This document shows positions 14,030 to 15,905 of a DNA stretch of 15,905 bases, piece after piece. This DNA comes from Sphingobacterium sp. GTDB taxonomy: Bacteria; Bacteroidota; Bacteroidia; Sphingobacteriales; Sphingobacteriaceae. The notes beneath the pieces were generated by a model, which worked only from the letters and a program-made list of their open reading frames with translations, was not told the DNA's origin and ran no database searches. The position numbers and the translations under genes were made by a program. The DNA lies in NCBI GenBank assembly GCA_030146225.1, contig JASLCA010000080.1:1-15905 (forward strand), given 5' to 3'. Each line of letters opens with the position of its first letter. The first letter of the stretch is position 1.

Positions 14030-14896
14030 TTAGTTGCTGATTTCCAGCAAGTTGTTGACCGTCTTATCCTTACTGTTTTCTTTCTTATATAAGCCTACGC
14101 TAAACCAAGTCACATACATATTATTCATCATTATCCTACCCGTAGGACTAGCAAGAGTCGCTGCCTTGCGCGCTGCATCTGGATTTTTTTTGACTGCATC
14201 AAATAATTTGGTAAACTTATTAAGAGTGGTCTTAACCCCATCTTTAGGTGAGTTTATAATGTCTTTACTTTGCTCATCAAGTAGTTCTAAATCGGTGAAT
14301 CTCCAACTAACCTCACCCTTACTGTCAGTCGCCTCTAATATCAATCCTGGTAAGCCGTGTAATTTCCAAGGTCCAAATTCAAATGGAAGCTCGGTAGTAA
14401 ACCATGCCTCATAAGTTCTACCTTTAAAAGTTCCTATAGCTTTTTGACAAGTATAGCCCGCAATTTCTCTCTGTTCTTGCGACAATTCCCAGTCAATACT
14501 TGGAAAAGGCTGTTCAATAGTATAGAACGTGTCGTACAAATTGTTAATTAAGAACAATTTTTGCAAACCACGGTGCATATAAAACTCAAAAGCAGAGGCG
14601 TCCTTATAGATTTTAGGTGTTTCAAAAACATATACTCCAGCAGCATTTGGTTTCGGGTTGTAAATCATTTCGTTCACAGCACTACGGACAAGTGCCATCG
14701 TTGCGCTCTTTTGTAGACTTACTGCAGGAGATAGGAGCACCATTATATCTTCTGTATACGGATTGTCAGGTTGAGTCGTATCATCAATATGGGTAAATTC
14801 ATAATAGATCTTAGCCTTAGGTTTAACTGTCTCTTGTCCAAAAAGAGAGTGCCCCAAAAAGATTAGCAATACGCAAAGGGAAATATTATACATCAT
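14030..14896 (-). CDS. GLPGLI-family secreted protein
   Basis: This 288-residue protein has a signal peptide (MMYNISLCVLLIFLGHSLFG, cut near GQ-E) and the family hallmark GLPGLI at residues 181-186 in WKLHGLPGLILEATDSKGEV. Another conserved spot is IAGYTCQKA with Cys150, followed by YEAWFT. The family (TIGR01200) is common in Bacteroidota, periplasmic or envelope-bound, and of unknown biochemical role; it is often found beside TonB-receptor-like barrels. The ATG at 14894-14896 overlaps the TGA of the upstream thioredoxin-like gene by four bases (ATGA), indicating translational coupling. A second ATG follows directly. The C-terminal part, DGVKTTLNKFTKLFDAVKKN and onward, is rich in Lys and Asn. 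Confidence 0.93.
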   Translation of the reverse strand: MMYNISLCVLLIFLGHSLFGQETVKPKAKIYYEFTHIDDTTQPDNPYTEDIMVLLSPAVSLQKSATMALVRSAVNEMIYNPKPNAAGVYVFETPKIYKDASAFEFYMHRGLQKLFLINNLYDTFYTIEQPFPSIDWELSQEQREIAGYTCQKAIGTFKGRTYEAWFTTELPFEFGPWKLHGLPGLILEATDSKGEVSWRFTDLELLDEQSKDIINSPKDGVKTTLNKFTKLFDAVKKNPDAARKAATLASPTGRIMMNNMYVTWFSVGLYKKENSKDKTVNNLLEISN

Positions 14897-15417
14897 AAAC
14901 GTGACTTTATAAAGTTGTAATAATTCAATTGTTGAGAAGATTGCCCGTAGTTAGAGTTTGTTGCTGAGATTATTTGACCATTCTTGTTTATAAAGAGCAA
15001 AAGCGGTGTATAGCTATTTTCTATATCATTTAACAATGCAAACAGTTTTCTATCCTGATCAATTAATACCGGTAATTCGATATTATTGGTAGGAATGAAT
15101 TCTCTCATATAATGTTCATCATTTTTTTCTATAATGGTATATACATTCAAAGATTCCGAAATATTATCAAGCCCAATCCAAAAAGGAATGTCCCTATAGC
15201 AATCATAACAATCACCTCTTTTTAATAATAGCATAAGGTAGTTTTTGTTGCTTGGGAATGTTAAATACCGCTCATCTTTAGATTTGTAATCAACCATAAA
15301 CAAATCCTTGATAAAAATAGAGTTGGTAATTAAATTTGGAACTTGGACCAAATTATTTTTATTAAAACTATTTTCACTTGATTGATTTACATTGTTTAGT
15401 CTGACCTTGTAAATCAC
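14893..15417 (-). CDS. Thioredoxin-fold membrane-anchored protein (5' end frameshifted)
   Basis: As given, the ORF starts at a GTG (15415-15417) and has 174 residues. A strand NYLMLLLKRGD leads into C70-Y-D-C73 and a helix, the active-site layout of thioredoxin-like oxidoreductases. A cis-Pro-type SYTPLLLFINKNGQIIS follows near residue 135, as expected for the fold. In frame, upstream of the GTG, the DNA codes for NISIAIISLIIAI, which joins IVIYKV to make a membrane helix, so the GTG start would cut the anchor in half. The real N-terminus is discussed under 15418-15473. The protein likely sits in the inner membrane facing the periplasm and could reduce or isomerise thiols of envelope proteins; GLPGLI Cys150 is one possible partner (inference). 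It is first in the operon. Confidence 0.75.
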   Translation of the reverse strand: MIYKVRLNNVNQSSENSFNKNNLVQVPNLITNSIFIKDLFMVDYKSKDERYLTFPSNKNYLMLLLKRGDCYDCYRDIPFWIGLDNISESLNVYTIIEKNDEHYMREFIPTNNIELPVLIDQDRKLFALLNDIENSYTPLLLFINKNGQIISATNSNYGQSSQQLNYYNFIKSRL

Positions 15418-15473
15418 AATAGCTATTATTAAAGAAATAATGGCTATGCTTATATTTTTTTTGTTTTGCTCAT
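15418..15473 (-). other. Frameshifted 5' end of the thioredoxin-like gene (A8 run)
   Basis: An ATG at 15471-15473, behind an A/T-rich leader (AATTAATTAAAAAAACT), opens with MSKTKK and then meets a stop after ATA. The frame of the downstream gene is joined if the run of eight A (15455-15462 on this strand) had nine: MSKTKKNISIAIISLIIAI would then lead into IYKVRLNN, a perfect basic-plus-hydrophobic anchor. So either the sequence has a homopolymer error, the gene is truly frameshifted, or polymerase slippage on the A run restores the frame. Confidence 0.6.
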
Positions 15474-15512
15474 AGTTTTTTTAATTAATTGGAATGAAAA
15501 GGGGATCACTTT

Positions 15513-15542
15513 CAAATTGAACAGGCTTATTTTCTGATCAAA
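15513..15542 (-). promoter_or_regulatory. Promoter of the thioredoxin-like / GLPGLI / barrel operon
   Basis: On the minus strand TTTG (15542-15539) is followed after 18 bases by TCAATTTG (15520-15513), one mismatch from TAnnTTTG. Spacer length suits a Bacteroidota -33/-7 promoter. Transcription would begin near 15506 and reach the ATG at 15473 after about 34 bases, so the ATG is favoured as the native start. Confidence 0.5.
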
Positions 15543-15652
15543 TAGGCGTTCTTAGATTTTATATTCGGCAACTTAAAATAACAGGTTTTTATTTTTTTTA
15601 AAAACCATAATAAGACAAAAAAACAACACGATAAGCCCAAATTGTATTTCAT
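15527..15652 (-). CDS. Doubtful 41-residue ORF with one membrane segment
   Basis: An ATG at 15650-15652 opens 41 codons ending at TAA 15527-15529. The peptide MKYNLGLSCCFFVLLWFLKK continues with IKTCYFKLPNIKSKNAYLIR and one Lys: a short hydrophobic segment with two Cys, then a basic tail. It ends 53 bases before the ATG of the thioredoxin-like gene and overlaps the predicted promoter of that gene, which argues against it. The region is very A+T-rich, so such an ORF can arise by chance. Confidence 0.2.
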   Translation of the reverse strand: MKYNLGLSCCFFVLLWFLKKIKTCYFKLPNIKSKNAYLIRK

Positions 15653-15905
15653 TTAAATGTTATTGTACACTATTTGATTATTATTACGCGTCGTTTAGTA
15701 GAATGTATTTAGGATGTCAGATACAATTATTTAACTTTGGGGAATAGCTAAGAGGTAGAATGGAAAGGTAGTTTTTATAGAGAAAATCAATAAACCTGCC
15801 TTAAATGTACAGTGAAGTGTAGAACGAAGCAATCCCAAACAACCTAATACAACAAGATGCCGAGCAAGGCAACAGCAGCAAGCAGCAATACAGGATGTAG
15901 CTTAT
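15653..15905. other. Non-coding right end of the window
   Basis: No gene could be supported in these 253 bases on either strand. A plus-strand TAACTTTG at 15732-15739 matches the -7 consensus and might serve a gene beyond the right edge. A plus-strand frame from an ATG at 15857 is open to the end but only 16 codons long. GAACGAAGCAATCCC at about 15821-15835 resembles part of a repeat that I recall as common in many bacterial genomes. Confidence 0.4.

Noticed and set aside
14034..14414. Plus-strand ORF of 126 codons
   Set aside because: It is antisense to the GLPGLI gene; the hydrophobic runs are complements of ordinary GLPGLI codons.

Overview
The window looks like a chromosomal segment of a Bacteroidota bacterium, most likely Sphingobacteriales (inference). 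The signs are the protein families present (GLPGLI protein, carboxypeptidase-like-domain outer-membrane barrel, C10-type lipoprotein, DUF6428-type arsenic protein, Bacteroidota-style FtsE), translation starts in A/T-rich leaders without strong Shine-Dalgarno sequences, and recurrent TAnnTTTG-type -7 promoter boxes. No rRNA, tRNA, CRISPR array, integrase or insertion sequence is visible.

Left part (1-2000): a minus-strand group runs LuxC-type acyl-CoA reductase, then a 67-residue conserved-looking protein, then ftsE (cut by the left edge). It is divergent from a 2[4Fe-4S] ferredoxin gene that ends in a perfect 13-bp-stem terminator.

Middle (2000-7600): a YtcJ-like amidohydrolase lipoprotein converges on a PhnB/YjdN-like VOC protein, and a short hairpin covers both stop codons. 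Next come a possible gene remnant, a small secreted protein of unknown function, and a C10-peptidase-like lipoprotein whose catalytic Cys block is absent and whose His position holds Gln. A 38-bp perfect palindrome separates that gene from a convergent Bcr/CflA-type MFS exporter, which lies behind an AraC-type regulator.

Arsenic region (8500-10730): arsR with a CxC metal site, a Cys-rich DUF6428-type gene and an ACR3 arsenite exporter form a plus-strand operon. An imperfect palindrome just upstream of arsR is a plausible ArsR operator, placed between arsR and the divergent AraC gene. No arsenate reductase is present. Downstream of acr3 lies a decayed copy of the 3' end of the DUF6428 gene, followed by a small PH-domain membrane protein.

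Right part (11364-15905): a more A+T-rich minus-strand operon encodes a membrane-anchored thioredoxin-fold protein (CYDC motif), a GLPGLI-family secreted protein (4-bp overlap) and an 884-residue outer-membrane barrel protein. The thioredoxin-like gene appears to carry a one-base frameshift in an A8 run: its natural ATG and the membrane anchor lie just upstream in two different frames. The last ~430 bases hold only a promoter, a doubtful small ORF and a partial repeat-like motif. The most interesting items are the inactive-looking C10 protein, the A8 frameshift in the thioredoxin/GLPGLI/barrel operon, and the arsenic-gene relic.
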